DNA of 41,729 nucleotides, from contig KE159610.1 in NCBI GenBank assembly GCA_000403295.2, forward strand, positions 77,176 to 118,904, in the 5' to 3' direction. The position numbers were made by a program, and so were the translations under genes. The stretch comes from Lachnospiraceae bacterium M18-1. Lineage in GTDB: Bacteria > Bacillota > Clostridia > Lachnospirales > Lachnospiraceae. This document shows, in pieces, positions 1 through 7,487 of the stretch. Each line of letters opens with the position of its first letter. Within the stretch, counting starts at the first letter, position 1. Below the pieces are notes generated by a model, which made no database searches, had not been told where the DNA came from, and was given only the letters and a program-made list of their open reading frames with translations.

Positions 1-293
1 TCCGCCATCGTCTGCCCCGTGAGGGTTTCCACGGCTTCCACAAAGCCGTATTCCTTGACTTTCATCAAATAGTCAAGAGCAGAATAGCCGCCGAAGCCCC
101 TCGACCACCAGTACCATTTGCCGTTGGAAATCTTTAGGCTGTCATGCTCGGCGGTACAGTAGACATTCGTTGTGCCTTTGACTTTGACAAGGTTGCTCGG
201 CTCATAGGCTCGAAGATAAGACAACAAATCTATCTGCCTTGCCTGCTCAAGCACGTCGGGGTCAATCTGCACATAAGTTCTGTTACCTCTCAT
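1..293 (-). CDS. ICE DNA primase, N-terminal part (CHC2 zinc finger / DUF3991-toprim type), cut by window edge
   Basis: The first 97 codons are visible and the rest lies left of the window. The ATG at 291-293 follows a strong GGAGGTGA ribosome binding site read on the minus strand at 306-313. The protein starts MRGNRTYVQIDPDVLEQA. About 40 residues later it has VYCTAEHDSLKIS, then WYWWSRGFGGYSALDYL, the layout of the CHC2-like DNA-binding domain at the start of element-borne primases with a DUF3991 and Toprim domain. Such proteins prime synthesis on the transferred strand during conjugative or plasmid-like replication. It is the last gene visible in the leftward ICE transcription unit and is preceded by the structured leader at 319-366. 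The family call rests on the N-terminus only; the catalytic toprim domain is not in view. Confidence 0.75.
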   Translation of the reverse strand, partial: MRGNRTYVQIDPDVLEQARQIDLLSYLRAYEPSNLVKVKGTTNVYCTAEHDSLKISNGKWYWWSRGFGGYSALDYLMKVKEYGFVEAVETLTGQTMA

Positions 294-318
294 TCAAATA
301 AAAATCACCTCCAAAAAT

Positions 319-366
319 AGATTTAGCCGAGGGATTTTCGTTGTGAAAACCTCTCGGCTATGTAAG
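319..366 (-). promoter_or_regulatory. Structured leader before the primase gene
   Basis: Read on the minus strand it begins CTTACATAGCC, forms a stem with arms TAGCCGAG and CTCGGCTA, and ends GGCTAAATCTAT about 6 nt before the primase ribosome binding site. The same outer 11 and 12 bases surround a different stem before parA (31090-31125), with matching changes in both arms. This suggests a shared operator or RNA leader. The left edge is accurate to about 2 nt. Confidence 0.5.
349..365. repeat. 17-bp direct repeat, left copy, flanking the protease gene
   Basis: ACCTCTCGGCTATGTAA occurs here and again at 1257-1273. The two copies bracket the AT-rich protease gene exactly. The left copy is half of the intact leader at 319-366; the right copy is only that half. 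The arrangement looks like duplication of target sequence on insertion of the gene. Confidence 0.75.
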
Positions 367-382
367 TTTCTCAGCAAAACAT

Positions 383-1195
383 TTATTCTAATTTTAAAAC
401 TTCTGATTCATAACTATCTATTAACTCTTGAATAATATGTGATTTCCATACTCGCCCTAATTGAGCATCACCTTTATTTTCACTATCTGCACCAATCCTC
501 CCAGAATATATTCCAACAAGTTTTGTCTTGTGCTTACTGACCCTTTTTTCTTTTTCGCTAATTATAGTAGCAGGTCTATCTTTGTATAATACTACTGGCG
601 AACCAGACATTCCTGATTTAGTTGCAGTATCTGCAAAAAAATATGGTAAATCATCAACATCTAATTCTGGTTCGCTTGCAACACTCGCCCTTTTCCAGAT
701 TGGAATATATCCAGTTTGTTTTCCAAAAGGAAATCCAATTATATAAATTTCGGATGCTACTTCCAAATCAATTTGCTCATTAAATGGTTCTTCTGCATCT
801 TCTACGGTTATATAACTACCATTCATTTCATGCAAAGGGATTACAGCAACATCAATCATTCTGCCATTTTTTTGCATTCCATACCACAATTCATTGCCAT
901 CTCTGTCTATTAAATCAACATCCATATAGAAATCATCATCATAACTTATAGTAGAATTTTCCCCCTCTCTTGGCACATACACACGCAATTTATTAGGAAC
1001 ACTCCCCATTTCATTCAAACATTTCTTAGTGTCAGCATTTCGTCCACTCACCACATGCCAATTCGTTACTAAATATATCTTATCTTTCCTTTTCGTGAAA
1101 AAACAAGTAGCATTAGATAATTTTATATCATCAAAAAACATATCTACATAATATGATGCCATAGAGTATGGATTAACTGTAATTACCTTATTCAT
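383..1195 (-). CDS. Trypsin-like serine protease, accessory cargo
   Basis: This 270-aa protein has the catalytic order of chymotrypsin-fold proteases: His47 in TNWHVVSG, Asp115 in MIDVAVIPL and the probable nucleophile Ser197 in KSGMSGSPVV. There is no signal peptide, so it should act in the cytoplasm, where stand-alone or fused trypsin-like domains are known from several phage-defence and conflict systems. No partner gene lies next to it. The coding sequence is far richer in A and T than its ICE neighbours and sits between 17-bp direct repeats, both signs of recent acquisition. It has its own promoter: a TATAAT box on the minus strand near 1234-1239 and an AAGGAG ribosome binding site before the ATG. 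The enzyme class is well supported; the target and a defence role are inference. Confidence 0.8.
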   Translation of the reverse strand: MNKVITVNPYSMASYYVDMFFDDIKLSNATCFFTKRKDKIYLVTNWHVVSGRNADTKKCLNEMGSVPNKLRVYVPREGENSTISYDDDFYMDVDLIDRDGNELWYGMQKNGRMIDVAVIPLHEMNGSYITVEDAEEPFNEQIDLEVASEIYIIGFPFGKQTGYIPIWKRASVASEPELDVDDLPYFFADTATKSGMSGSPVVLYKDRPATIISEKEKRVSKHKTKLVGIYSGRIGADSENKGDAQLGRVWKSHIIQELIDSYESEVLKLE

Positions 1196-1256
1196 ATCTT
1201 TCTTAGTCTCCTTAAAAAATTTGTTTTCATTATACTACATAAATACAAAATTTTCC

Positions 1257-1273
1257 ACCTCTCGGCTATGTAA
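1257..1273. repeat. 17-bp direct repeat, right copy
   Basis: Identical to 349-365. Here only the TTACATAGCCGAGAGGT half of the leader is present (minus-strand reading), followed directly by the protease promoter. Confidence 0.75.
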
Positions 1274-1309
1274 AAGACGGCATCAGCTTCACACCGACAC
1301 CGCCTTTTT
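1272..1309 (-). terminator. Intrinsic terminator, probably working in both directions
   Basis: A roughly 12-bp stem with some G-T pairs links the segments near 1272-1283 and 1298-1309, with a T run on the exit side in either direction. It lies just downstream of the 109-aa gene at 1322-1651. Confidence 0.6.
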
Positions 1310-1321
1310 TCGGTCAGTCCG

Positions 1322-1651
1322 TTATAAAATCCCTGCCTTTTTCAGATACCCCACGCTGTCATAACATCCACGGAAATAGACCGACTGCATCTCCATGTCT
1401 GTAAGTTTGTTCCTAAACTCCATCACTTTAATCAGTGCGGCACATTCTTCCTCGGTCAGTTCCACCGCCGTTTCCGTGTCAAACACGCCTAAAACTTTCG
1501 GATATTTTTCATAAAGGCTCTCAATCTCGGCTCTTATGGCACGGTATTCCTCGTTTTCTCTGGACAGCTTTGCTACGACAGAGCCGAGATATTCATGAAA
1601 GATATTGCTGTGGGCATCTACAAAGGTTTCAAATCTGAACGCATCCGACAT
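1322..1651 (-). CDS. Conserved ICE protein of unknown function, 109 aa
   Basis: An acidic, largely helical 109-aa protein (MSDAFRFETFVDAHSN at the start) with no catalytic motif or membrane segment that I can see. The start is fixed by a GGAGGTGAGG ribosome binding site. It is the first gene downstream of the methylase/helicase gene, 79 bp away, and ends just before an intrinsic terminator, so it probably closes the methylase/helicase operon. I do not recognise the family with certainty. Small accessory proteins are common at this position in Lachnospiraceae ICEs. I infer a role in element maintenance or transfer only from position. Confidence 0.7.
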   Translation of the reverse strand: MSDAFRFETFVDAHSNIFHEYLGSVVAKLSRENEEYRAIRAEIESLYEKYPKVLGVFDTETAVELTEEECAALIKVMEFRNKLTDMEMQSVYFRGCYDSVGYLKKAGIL

Positions 1652-1730
1652 TCTTCCTCACCTCCGACTTTTTCTTACCGTCACTTATTATACTGCCCAA
1701 AATAAAGCAATACAAATGTGCAAACTGAAT

Positions 1731-2670
1731 TTATCTCTCCCTGTCCTCACTTTTTTTCTCTGCCGGCTTATCGTTCTGCTCTGGCTCATCGTCAATCACA
1801 GCATTATCCTTTTCATTCAGATTCAGTTCGATATTGAGGGCGTTGAGCCTTTCCGTCTTTTCTTTCAGCTCATTTTCAAAGGCAAACGGCTTCTTTACTT
1901 CCTCTTTTGCAGTTTCAAGCTGTGCAATGGTTTCCTCCTTTCTCGTCTTGGCGGCTTCCAGTCTGGCAGGGAGCTTGGCAATCTCATTCTCGATTCGGGT
2001 CAGATTGCCGAGGGCGTCCATGCCTAAATCCACTTTATATTTCCTCATTCCGCAGAGGTTTAAACAGTAGTGTGCATTGACGGTATCATAGAAAACCTCC
2101 ATCTGAAAGCCACGGTAACTGCCGATTTCTATCGGCTGTGACATTGGATTTTCCTTGCAGATAGCTAAGAGCATCTCGCCTGCATCCGCCTTTTCTTTGT
2201 AGGTTACGCCGTTTAAGGTCATCGGGCAGAACTTATCCTCGCCCTGCGGCTTATGCTGACTGGCAATCTTGGCATCATTCCCATAGCCTATAATGCGTTC
2301 CTCATAGTCTTTAATATCCTGCGGGTAGTGCTTCAATATCCTGTCCTCAAGGTCGTAATGCTCGGAAAGATAGCTCTGCTTCAAGACTTTCAGCTTCGCC
2401 ACCTGCATATCCAAATCCATTTTTTCCTTGAAACGCTCATCTCCTGTGGCAAGCATTTTCACCTCCGCAAAGGAAAGAGCCACTTCGTCCACGTCCTCGG
2501 CAGAACGGACAGGGCTTTTGCTCGTCATTATCTGGGAAATAAATTTCTGCTTCCCCTCCACGAGCTGAAAGAGATAGGCATCAAAGGTCTGTTCCGTCAC
2601 ATAGCGGTAGACTTCCACCTCTGGGAACATATTGCCCTGCCTTTCAATTCTACCCTGTCGTTGCTCTAAG
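1731..2670 (-). CDS. Methylase/helicase gene, third (3') segment: helicase motif VI to C-terminus
   Basis: This is not a stand-alone gene. Reading back from the apparent ATG at 2630 the frame stays open and spells LEQRQGRIERQGN, the arginine-finger motif VI of SNF2 helicases. It then continues VYRYVTEQTFDAYLFQLVEGKQKF as expected for LtrC-like ICE helicases, ending in a coiled coil with ..AKLPARLEAAKTRKEETIAQ and an acidic tail. The preceding residues (DCPWKPS) lie 8.8 kb away at about 11491-11520. The inner element therefore split the gene inside motif VI, and without excision the helicase cannot be completed. This part may still be translated from the internal ATG at 2630, but it would lack all nucleotide-binding motifs. 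Confidence 0.85.
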
Positions 2671-4528
2671 CAAGTCGGTCATTTTTTGCGGACAGTTCAA
2701 TACATACCTGTCTATCCCTTGTCCTGCTCCTGCGTTTGCTCTCGTTTGACTTCTCCCTCTGCACCTTTTTCGCACATATCGGGCAATATTTTGAGATAGC
2801 GGAGCCAGGGACGTATTCAACATCGCACACCGTACAGTGTTTAGCGGGTAACGCCGTCCACCGCTTCGTGGGTGTGATATGTAATTCACCGACAAAGCCG
2901 ATGAATTTATAATAAATCTTGATTTCCTGCCTAACCGTTCCGTCCGCTGACTTCTCACGCTCCGAAACAAGTATCTTGTCTATCAGCGCATTTATTACTG
3001 TTGCGTCCAGTTCCTTTAAGCCTTGATAGTTGCGGATAAGGGAGAGGAAGTCACGGATTCCCCGCGATTTCTCATAGCTTTCGTTAAGCGTTTCCGTTAC
3101 TTCCCTTAACCGTGCTTCGATTTTAAGCTGTTCTTTCTGGTATTTCCCCGACATCATCTCAAAATTCCGCTCAGTGATACGCTCCATGACTTTATCCTCA
3201 TAGAGAGAGGAAAACAGCCTGTCAAGCTCTGCAAGGCGTTTGTTCAGCTTCTTCCGTTCTTTCTCCATTGCCTTTGCTTTGCTCTGGTCTGTTTCCGTGA
3301 GCCGCTTCTCAATCGCCCTCACCGCCCGCCCGTCATTCACCGCCATATCCGCAAAACGGTTAATGTCGGCAAGCACGGAATTGAATAAATCCCTCGCTTC
3401 AATGCTGTGTGCGGTACACATTGTATTGCCGTATCTGGCGTAATTATTGCAGGAGTATTGTACGCAGTCAATGACATCTGGGCGTTTCCTCCTGTTAGCG
3501 TTCATCGCCCGCAGAGCATAGCCGCAGTCCGCACACTTGATAACTCCCGCAAAGATATTCTCAAATCCCCCTGCGTTCTGTTCCCGCCTGCGGCTCGTCA
3601 TAAGCTGTTGAACGGTATCAAATTCCTCCTGCGTGACTATCCCCTCATGGGTGTCGGGTATCACTTCCCATTCTTCGGGCAACTTAGAGGGGCGTTTCCT
3701 GCTTTTCATGTTGGCGGCAATCCGCTTGTAACCTGCAAGGTTTCCCGCATATATCGGGCTTCTTAAAATGCCCCTCACGCTGTTCTCGCTCCATATATAG
3801 CGGTTTTCCTCGTTGCCCTCAAAGTACCGCTCGTAGCCTGCCGCCCCCTGCTCCGCCGCATAAGCGGCAGGGCGTAAGATATGCTGTTTATTGATGTGCT
3901 TGCGGATTTTGGAGATTCCATTTCCCTCCAATGCAAGTTGAAATATCTCCTTTACCACATGGGCAACCTTATCATCTATCAGCAGGTGGTTATGGTCGGC
4001 AGGGTCTTTGATATACCCATAGGGTGCATACGTCCCCATGAATTTCCCCTGCTGGAATCTCGCTCGGTACGCCGATTTTATCTTGACCGACACATCGGCA
4101 GAGTACATTTCGTTTAGGATATTGCGGAATGGGGTGATGTCCATCGCCGATTTATTCAAGGTATCCACGCCGTCATTGACCGCTATATACCTCACATTAT
4201 GCTCTGGGAAAAAGACTTCCAGATATAATCCGCAGTCAAGGTAGTTCCTCCCTAAACGTGATAAATCTTTCGTAATCACGCAGTTTATCCGTCCGTTTTC
4301 AATGTCCGTAATCATGTTCTGGAAACTCGGTCTTTGGAAATTCGTACCAGAGTAACCGTCGTCCACATACGTTTTTGCCAAATGCCAGCCCTGCTTTTTC
4401 ACATAATCCGTGAGGATGGATTTCTGCGTGGCAATGCTCGCACTCTCGTTTTCCGTGCCATCGTCCTTTGACAAGCGGCAGTAAATGCCGACTTCATAAA
4501 TCTGATTCCCCGTTCTTATCCCTGCCAT
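2666..4528 (-). CDS. Large serine recombinase of the inner element (DUF4368 type)
   Basis: 620 aa, the usual size for large serine integrases. The resolvase domain has the catalytic serine in IYCRLSKDDG near residue 19, and YVDDGYSGTNFQRPSF and VITKDLSRLGRNYLD further on. A recombinase domain, a zinc ribbon (CADCGYAL... with later cysteines), a long coiled coil and a DUF4368-like tail with a second zinc motif (CTVCDVEYVP...YCPICAK) follow. The stop codon overlaps the element boundary with the helicase gene, as expected for an integrase next to its own att site. An ATG with GGAGG 9 nt upstream sets the start. It is the natural candidate for having placed the 8.8-kb element and for removing it again. 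Crossover in serine recombinase sites usually uses a 2-bp core, here probably TG. Confidence 0.93.
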   Translation of the reverse strand: MAGIRTGNQIYEVGIYCRLSKDDGTENESASIATQKSILTDYVKKQGWHLAKTYVDDGYSGTNFQRPSFQNMITDIENGRINCVITKDLSRLGRNYLDCGLYLEVFFPEHNVRYIAVNDGVDTLNKSAMDITPFRNILNEMYSADVSVKIKSAYRARFQQGKFMGTYAPYGYIKDPADHNHLLIDDKVAHVVKEIFQLALEGNGISKIRKHINKQHILRPAAYAAEQGAAGYERYFEGNEENRYIWSENSVRGILRSPIYAGNLAGYKRIAANMKSRKRPSKLPEEWEVIPDTHEGIVTQEEFDTVQQLMTSRRREQNAGGFENIFAGVIKCADCGYALRAMNANRRKRPDVIDCVQYSCNNYARYGNTMCTAHSIEARDLFNSVLADINRFADMAVNDGRAVRAIEKRLTETDQSKAKAMEKERKKLNKRLAELDRLFSSLYEDKVMERITERNFEMMSGKYQKEQLKIEARLREVTETLNESYEKSRGIRDFLSLIRNYQGLKELDATVINALIDKILVSEREKSADGTVRQEIKIYYKFIGFVGELHITPTKRWTALPAKHCTVCDVEYVPGSAISKYCPICAKKVQREKSNESKRRSRTRDRQVCIELSAKNDRLA

Positions 4529-4582
4529 ACTGTTAAACCTCCGTCCTTGCTCTACTTAATTTCATGTTCCATTGCGTACATT

Positions 4583-4774
4583 CTAAGCGGATATATCCTC
4601 ATTGTCGAAGGTGTCATCTTTGGCAATCCCCCTCCGTATATCTTCGGAGATAATCGGGATAAACGCTTCGGCAACGGTCTGTGTGCCGACATATTCCCGA
4701 CTGATAATTACCTGCACTTGTGCTTTTGGCATGATACGCTTTCTCTTTTTGTTCGTTGTCTTATCCTCGCCCAT
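4583..4774 (-). CDS. Small transposon accessory protein, TnpW-like
   Basis: 63 aa when begun at the ATG at 4772-4774 (MGEDKTTNKKRKR), which has AGGAAAG upstream; a longer frame starts at 4834 without such a site. It has a basic N-terminus, then a beta-strand-like QVQVIISREYVG and a helical end with IPIISEDIRRGI. This order resembles TnpW proteins of Tn4451-type elements, which lie between the recombinase and other accessory genes, as here (55 bp upstream of the recombinase gene). Function of TnpW is not established. I give the family call with only moderate confidence. Confidence 0.55.
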   Translation of the reverse strand: MGEDKTTNKKRKRIMPKAQVQVIISREYVGTQTVAEAFIPIISEDIRRGIAKDDTFDNEDISA

Positions 4775-4844
4775 ATTCAAATCTTCCTTTCCAGACAGGG
4801 CAGGGGAGCGTCTGAAAACGTCCCCACCTGCCAATCAGACACAA

Positions 4845-5075
4845 TCAATCCCCGCTGTTCAATTCTTCCTGCAATGCTTTAAGGAGAGCCGCCGCTTCAT
4901 CGGCAGTCAACGTGATTCCCTTTCCGCACTTCTCATGGTTGGGAGAAAAACTGCGGATGTCATACTTCGGCTCGTTCCCGTTCCATGAAATCAAGTTGAT
5001 TTCCTTTGTGTAGCCGCTGTCGCTCATGGACAATACGGCGATTTTCTTTACAATCTCGTACTGGATTTCTTTCAT
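4845..5075 (-). CDS. YdbC/PC4-like small nucleic-acid-binding protein
   Basis: 76 aa starting MKEIQYEIVKKIAVLSMSDS and containing EINLISWNGNEPKYDIRSF and GKGITLTADEAAALLKAL. This is the pattern of the YdbC family, a bacterial PC4-type fold that binds single-stranded DNA. In mobile elements such a protein may protect or organise single-stranded intermediates of replication or transfer; that role here is inference. The gene lies 43 bp downstream of parB and shares a TTTTTTCGGGAGG leader with other genes of the inner element (5101-5114). Confidence 0.75.
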   Translation of the reverse strand: MKEIQYEIVKKIAVLSMSDSGYTKEINLISWNGNEPKYDIRSFSPNHEKCGKGITLTADEAAALLKALQEELNSGD

Positions 5076-5118
5076 TTTCTACCTCAACTTTCTGTATTTA
5101 CCTCCCGAAAAAAGAAGA

Positions 5119-5973
5119 TTAGCGGCTGTCCCTGCCCCGTTTCCTCTGCAATTCACGCTCTAACAGTTTGATGATGGCGTCCTCCATCTGCTTCGGCGTT
5201 GTGTTCTTCGGAAAATATTTTTTCAGCTTGCTTGTGTTGATTTTCAAGGTTTCTTTCTGGTTTCCCTTTTCCTCGGTCATAATGGAAAATATCATATCCA
5301 TGTCAAGCCGCCCGCTCTGGCTAAGGCTTTTCATCCGCTGTGCCTGTGAGAGTGAGGGCGTTGCTTCTTCGCTCTCCATTGTGGCGAGTAGATTTTCCTG
5401 CTCGTCTTTCTTCAAAAAGGACAGCTCCACCGCAGGCGTGAGGGCGATTTTCCCCTCGTCCACCATCTGCAAAATCGGCGGTATCAGTTCCGTCAATCGG
5501 ATAAATCTCTGCACGGTCATCCTGCCAACGCCGAAGCCCTGTGCCACCTTATCGTCTGTCCGCAACCTCGTCCCAACTTGTGACGAGGTTAAGTCTGTGC
5601 GGAAACCCTGCCGCTTCATGGCTTCGGATTTCATCTTGTAGGCAAACGCCCGCTCGCTCGGCAGGATATTTTCTCGTTGCAAATTGCTGTCCACAAGGGT
5701 GATGATGGCTCGGTCACGGTCTAAGGGCAGGACAAAAGCGGGGATTGTGTTTAACCCTGCAAGCTCCGAAGCACGCACACGCCGCTGTCCTGCAATGATT
5801 TCATAGCCATTCCCGTCCTCTTTCGGGCGTGCGATAATCGGCGTTACGATTCCAAACTCTTTGATACTCTCTGCCAATTCTGATAACATTTCGTCCTCCA
5901 CTACATGAAACGGGTTATCGGGAAACGGATATAAATCTGCGGTCTTTAATACCTTAAAATCCTGTTTCTTCAT
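5119..5973 (-). CDS. parB: ParB/Spo0J-family partition protein of the inner element
   Basis: 284 aa. The N-terminal ParB nuclease-like domain shows YPFPDNPFHVVEDEMLSELA, then the CTP-binding motif region AGQRRVRASELAG and SNLQRENILPSERAFAYKMK. A helix-turn-helix segment follows (VAQGFGVGRMTVQRFIRLTEL). No ParA partner lies in the inner element, unlike the ICE copy at 29354, to which this protein is clearly but distantly related. It may bind its own centromere-like site, regulate plasmid-like genes, or use the ParA of the ICE. A 27-bp palindrome lies within its own coding sequence just before the helix-turn-helix. It starts 9 nt after the relaxase stop, so the two are likely coupled. Confidence 0.9.
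   Translation of the reverse strand: MKKQDFKVLKTADLYPFPDNPFHVVEDEMLSELAESIKEFGIVTPIIARPKEDGNGYEIIAGQRRVRASELAGLNTIPAFVLPLDRDRAIITLVDSNLQRENILPSERAFAYKMKSEAMKRQGFRTDLTSSQVGTRLRTDDKVAQGFGVGRMTVQRFIRLTELIPPILQMVDEGKIALTPAVELSFLKKDEQENLLATMESEEATPSLSQAQRMKSLSQSGRLDMDMIFSIMTEEKGNQKETLKINTSKLKKYFPKNTTPKQMEDAIIKLLERELQRKRGRDSR
5564..5590. promoter_or_regulatory. Palindrome inside parB of the inner element, candidate parS
   Basis: Arms AACCTCGTC and GACGAGGTT are perfect complements. The 9-nt centre also pairs as CAA/TTG around a single C, with one mismatch on each side. It falls between the DLTS codons and the helix-turn-helix, the same place as the palindrome in the ICE parB at 29806-29830. Confidence 0.45.
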
Positions 5974-5981
5974 TCACATTC

Positions 5982-6947
5982 CTACCTTTCTTTCGCTCTG
6001 TTCCGATTGCTTTTCTGCAATTCCTCTAATACTTCTGGCGGTATTTTTTTCAATAACCTTTCCATCTGCTGATTGGTTTTCTGCAATTCAAATATCCTCT
6101 GGTTGGCTTTCTGTACCTTTAATTCCTGCTCGTACTTTTCATCACGCATACGCCCCGCATAGTCGGATTCCTGCCCGATTCTCTCTTTCAAGCTGTCGAT
6201 ATAAGCTCTCTGTTTGCCGATTTCCTTAGCGAATTTCTCCACGTCTGGGAGCCATGCCGCAATCAGTTCCAGAGCCTTGTCACGCTTCTTTCCTGCGTTA
6301 AAGGCGTTAATGTCGGAGAGGGCAGACACGATTTCTTCATACTGTTTATCCAGTCTGCCGCCTAGTTTATAGAGCCATGTGGGGATATGCTTCCGCTTTG
6401 TTTCCACCACGGACTGCCCCCGTTCAAGTTGATTCCACCGTGCGGACATCCGCTCATGGTAGGCGGTCTGCCACTCGGACAGGCTCTTTTGGTTGCCTAA
6501 GATAGACTTCGCTGACAGTTTGTTATCTGGCGTAAGCGGCACAAAGCACAGGTGCATATGGGGCGTTCTTTCGTCCATGTGGACGACTGCGGAGAGGATA
6601 TTCTGCTTTCCCACATGCTCCGAAATGAAGTCAAGAGCCGTCTGGAAATAGGCTTTTTGTTCTTCGGGCGGTAAGCTGTTCATAAATTCGGGCGAAGCGG
6701 TAATGAGCGTTTCCACCATCATCACGCTGTCTTTTCTTACCTTACAGCCCGCTTCATCTACCATTCGGTTTATCTCTTTCTTGTAGGTGTAACGGGGCGG
6801 ATTCACAAGATGGTAGTTATCTTTGGAGCGTCCCACGTCAATGTCTGGGTTGCTTTTATAGGCTTCTTTCTTCCGCTCGTTGTGGCGTTCACAAGCCGCA
6901 ACGCCGCCTGCCTTGCGTTTCTGGAAACGCAGGATTGCATAGGGCAT
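5982..6947 (-). CDS. mobV: MobV-family relaxase (plasmid recombination/mobilization protein)
   Basis: 321 aa. The N-terminus MPYAILRFQKRKAGGVAACERHNERKK carries the MobV motif I, and HMDERTPHMH (His123-His132) is the metal-binding HxDExxPHxH motif III. The C-terminal third is a coiled coil rich in Glu, Lys and Gln. MobV enzymes nick at oriT and lead one strand into a recipient. The likely oriT is the repeat-rich 475-bp gap upstream. No type IV secretion gene is in the inner element, so it would have to borrow the machinery of an ICE. The relaxase gene starts the run mobV-parB-ydbC-tnpW-recombinase, all in the same direction with short gaps. Confidence 0.92.
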   Translation of the reverse strand: MPYAILRFQKRKAGGVAACERHNERKKEAYKSNPDIDVGRSKDNYHLVNPPRYTYKKEINRMVDEAGCKVRKDSVMMVETLITASPEFMNSLPPEEQKAYFQTALDFISEHVGKQNILSAVVHMDERTPHMHLCFVPLTPDNKLSAKSILGNQKSLSEWQTAYHERMSARWNQLERGQSVVETKRKHIPTWLYKLGGRLDKQYEEIVSALSDINAFNAGKKRDKALELIAAWLPDVEKFAKEIGKQRAYIDSLKERIGQESDYAGRMRDEKYEQELKVQKANQRIFELQKTNQQMERLLKKIPPEVLEELQKSNRNRAKER

Positions 6948-7422
6948 AGTTCATCATCTTCCTTTCTTCGGCGGGTAATCTCCCAAAGGGTGACGGTTGG
7001 TGACGGTGGTGACGGTGTTTTTGGGATACCCCCACGGGAGCCGCCGACTGTCACCGCACATTCTTCCATCCGAAGCCGCAAGGCAGAGGATGGGCAGGGC
7101 GTAAGCCCTGCTTTAAGGGAGTCCAGAGGGAACGTCTGGCACACGACTTTGCAGGGCAAAGTGTAGTGTGTTACACCCTGTAAACGCAGTCGGAAAAATC
7201 GGAGGATTTTTCTGACCGCAGGGGTGGCTTTACAAGCCGAAAAGGGCGAGTAATGCCCACGCCTGCACTTTGCGTTTATGGGGTGTTCTCCCGAAGGGCC
7301 GAACCGCCGATTTTACATACATTTGCTATGACGGTGACAGCAACAGAGGGTATCCCAAAAACACCGTCACTACCGTCACTGACCGTCACGCATAAGCCAA
7401 AGCCGCCGACTTCACATAGCTT
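6948..7422. promoter_or_regulatory. Candidate oriT / replication origin region between mobV and the RepA-like gene
   Basis: This 475-bp gap has no convincing gene. It holds iterons at both ends and a 12-bp stem-loop at 7189-7216 with arms GTCGGAAAAATC and GATTTTTCTGAC (one G-T pair). Its position just upstream of a MobV gene fits oriT, and the iterons next to a RepA-like ATPase fit a vegetative origin. The exact nick site cannot be told from sequence alone. Confidence 0.5.
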
Positions 7423-7487
7423 TTAGGTAACAGTGACAGCGGCAGGGGGTATCCCAAAAACACCGTCACCATCGTCACTACCGTCAC
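6990..7487. repeat. Iterons of GTGACGGT in three clusters
   Basis: Direct copies of GTGACGGT occur at 6990, 7000 and 7009. The inverse ACCGTCAC occurs at 7363, 7372 and 7382, and again at 7462 and 7480, with variant ATCGTCAC at 7472. All three clusters are joined to GGGTATCCCAAAAACACC (inverted in the first). The last cluster lies inside the end of the RepA-like gene and encodes its Asp/Gly-rich tail. A longer unit starting at CCGCCGA repeats about every 97 bp at 7304 and 7400. Confidence 0.8.

Noticed and set aside
2666..4528. The DUF4368 serine recombinase as the integrase of the whole ICE
   Set aside because: Its gene sits at the edge of an insert that splits the ICE helicase gene, so it belongs to the 8.8-kb inner element.
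6803..7166. 118-aa ORFs on both strands between mobV and the RepA-like gene
   Set aside because: They are translations of iterons and GC-rich origin sequence without ribosome binding sites or domain similarity.
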